Shown here in pieces: positions 62,958-64,000 of a stretch of 64,000 nt of DNA. Position 1 is the first letter of the stretch; each line of letters starts with the position of its first letter. Location of the stretch: positions 496,001-560,000 of the forward strand of contig OY282444.1 in NCBI GenBank assembly GCA_958296125.1. Reading direction: 5' to 3'. The translations under genes were made by a program, and so were the position numbers. The notes beneath the pieces are model-generated. The model was not told where the DNA came from, searched no databases, and saw only the letters and a program-made list of their open reading frames with translations. The DNA is from an uncultured Poribacteria bacterium (GTDB lineage: Bacteria; Poribacteria; WGA-4E; PCPOR2b).

Positions 62958-63069
62958 AAACTAGCAACTTGGATTATGATAGCATAAATCTTCTGTTATA
63001 ATCAATGTAAAGCTGTAGAACGTGAGCGGTCAGACCCAAACAGCAGAAAGGTAGTTGTTCCAACGGCTT

Positions 63070-63936
63070 TCAAAACGGTGTATTTCTCCCTTCCTCCGAA
63101 TCTTCAGACGGTGTCTCTGGCTCTGCGTATTCTGAATCAACCCCCTTCTCATTCAGTGTGATAGGCGGCTCAGGCTTTTCAGGAACTTCACTTGTTTTTG
63201 CCGCAGCGTCCAGTTGACGGATGCGCGTTGTCAACTCCTTGAAAAGATCTGGCGCAGAGGCACTGGCTTGCAATTCCGCAGAAAGCTGGGTCCACTGCAA
63301 CTCAGTCATATCGTTACGGGACTCAACGCCGTAGCGACGCTTCACATAGTTCCAAAAATCGTCCTTCGTGATGCCCTGCCCTTCAAGTTTGCCTTCGAGT
63401 TTGCTAGCCATTGCAAACGCGGCTTTCTGTGCATTGGTGATCTTACTGGTCGCAGCTGTGTTCGGTAAGCTCATCTGAGTTGTGTCCGTCCCCGCTTGTC
63501 GATGGAGGTAGAAGTTAAGTACCTCTTTGATAACGGCAACAGGGAGCAGCTGTTTGACAGCATTACGCTGCGCTTTGTGGACCGCTTTCGTGAACGCGAA
63601 GGTATCCTCGCGATTACCCATCCGTTTCGGTTGCTCATATGCCCCGTACCGTGATGAGCCGGTTACCGTGTCCGTCGCCTTCGCTGTGGCAAGCCAAGAT
63701 TGGGCCCGCTCTTCGTACCGCACATGATCGACCTGAATCCCGCCTCGGCGATTTGCGGCTTCGTTTATCCCCGCAAGCGTTAATCCTTCAACCGTCTTTC
63801 CGCCCTGCTTGAACGAGTAGACGTAATCTTGAATGGCTTGTCCCGTCATCATTTCAATAATCGCTTGGTCATCAACCTGATCTAAGACCTCGTAGTCCGC
63901 CACAGGAACAAGTGCATTTTTCGTATCTTCAGCCAT
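63070..63936 (-). CDS. Phage-recombination-like protein of unknown function
   Basis: This 288-residue protein starts at ATG 63936 with GGAGG upstream. I do not recognise it with certainty. The middle (GLTLAGINEAANRRGGIQVD, KATDTVTGSSRYGAYEQP and FAFTKAVHKAQRNAVKQLLP) follows the layout of phage single-strand annealing or Rad52-like mediator families, in which a basic helix of A.SKAQRNA type is common. The C-terminal part is a helical segment (NAQKAAFAMASKLEGKLEGQ) and an acidic proline-rich tail (EKPEPPITLNEKGVDSEYAE), as in single-strand-binding proteins. Its function is unassigned. No phage genes adjoin it inside the window. Confidence 0.5.
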   Translation of the reverse strand: MAEDTKNALVPVADYEVLDQVDDQAIIEMMTGQAIQDYVYSFKQGGKTVEGLTLAGINEAANRRGGIQVDHVRYEERAQSWLATAKATDTVTGSSRYGAYEQPKRMGNREDTFAFTKAVHKAQRNAVKQLLPVAVIKEVLNFYLHRQAGTDTTQMSLPNTAATSKITNAQKAAFAMASKLEGKLEGQGITKDDFWNYVKRRYGVESRNDMTELQWTQLSAELQASASAPDLFKELTTRIRQLDAAAKTSEVPEKPEPPITLNEKGVDSEYAEPETPSEDSEEGRNTPF

Positions 63937-64000
63937 TTTTATCCTCCAATATTTCGGGATATGCAAACAAAATCGAATACCTGCTCTCACGAGGATATTG

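Overview
The window looks like one contig from an uncultivated, sponge- or seawater-type bacterium, most probably Candidatus Poribacteria or a close relative. This is inferred from gene content: several phytanoyl-CoA dioxygenase (PhyH) genes, RraA and Gfo/Idh/MocA families, CotH-ankyrin and cytochrome-LRR-dockerin secreted proteins, and the C-terminal signature NYPNPFNPETWIPYQL. No rRNA or tRNA gene was recognised, and no CRISPR array or prophage block was seen.

Layout. 1-5.6 kb: 3' part of an aminomutase-type aminotransferase, an amidohydrolase, a duplicated DUF5069 protein, a secreted protein, a decayed transposase and an oxidoreductase. 5.7-11.8 kb: a split glutamate-synthase-like operon (GATase, GXGXG and FMN subunits plus a GlnT/GMAS-type synthetase, as in N-methylglutamate or glx clusters). 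It is interrupted by a DprA-like module and by a small-protein/C39-peptidase module. The 3' end of the GATase gene occurs twice, once on each side of the DprA module. 11.9-20 kb: a 1372-residue secreted multidomain protein, an aldolase, an oxidoreductase and a double PhyH protein. 20.1-24.2 kb: a minus-strand block with an atypical sigma-54, a LON-domain protein, a CDP-alcohol phosphatidyltransferase, and an HTH/coiled-coil plus membrane-protein pair. 24.4-33.5 kb: two beta-lactamase-fold proteins, PhyH, CotH-ankyrin, an alcohol dehydrogenase and PBP1C. 33.7-48.2 kb: intein-containing PcrA/UvrD, gatC, gatA, a Uma2 nuclease, an S41 protease, hisF, a TPP enzyme, PhyH, an XPB helicase and folK.

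48.5-59.8 kb: a same-strand defence-like island. In transcription order it holds four tandem Rpn-type PD-(D/E)XK nuclease genes in about 1.18-kb units, a fifth truncated copy, type III modification and restriction genes, and an OLD-like ATPase. Every Rpn copy has a perfect Shine-Dalgarno sequence (AGGAGGTGA) in front of an in-frame internal ATG. Each could therefore make a small C-terminal protein, like the intragenic antitoxins reported for Escherichia coli Rpn. The truncated copy keeps only that small reading frame, and an 8-residue repeat in this part varies from 3 to 6 copies. This is the strongest candidate for an undescribed system.

60.3-64 kb: a GH3 hexosaminidase fused behind a frameshifted RraA fragment, a cupin and an unrecognised phage-like protein.

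A recurring oddity is the 5' gene fragment: the start of a gene, often with its ribosome-binding site, left just upstream of an unrelated intact gene. Examples are two transposase starts and fragments of PhyH, RraA, a phosphoribosyltransferase-like gene and a C39 peptidase. Several are fused in frame to the next gene and would mislead automated start calling.
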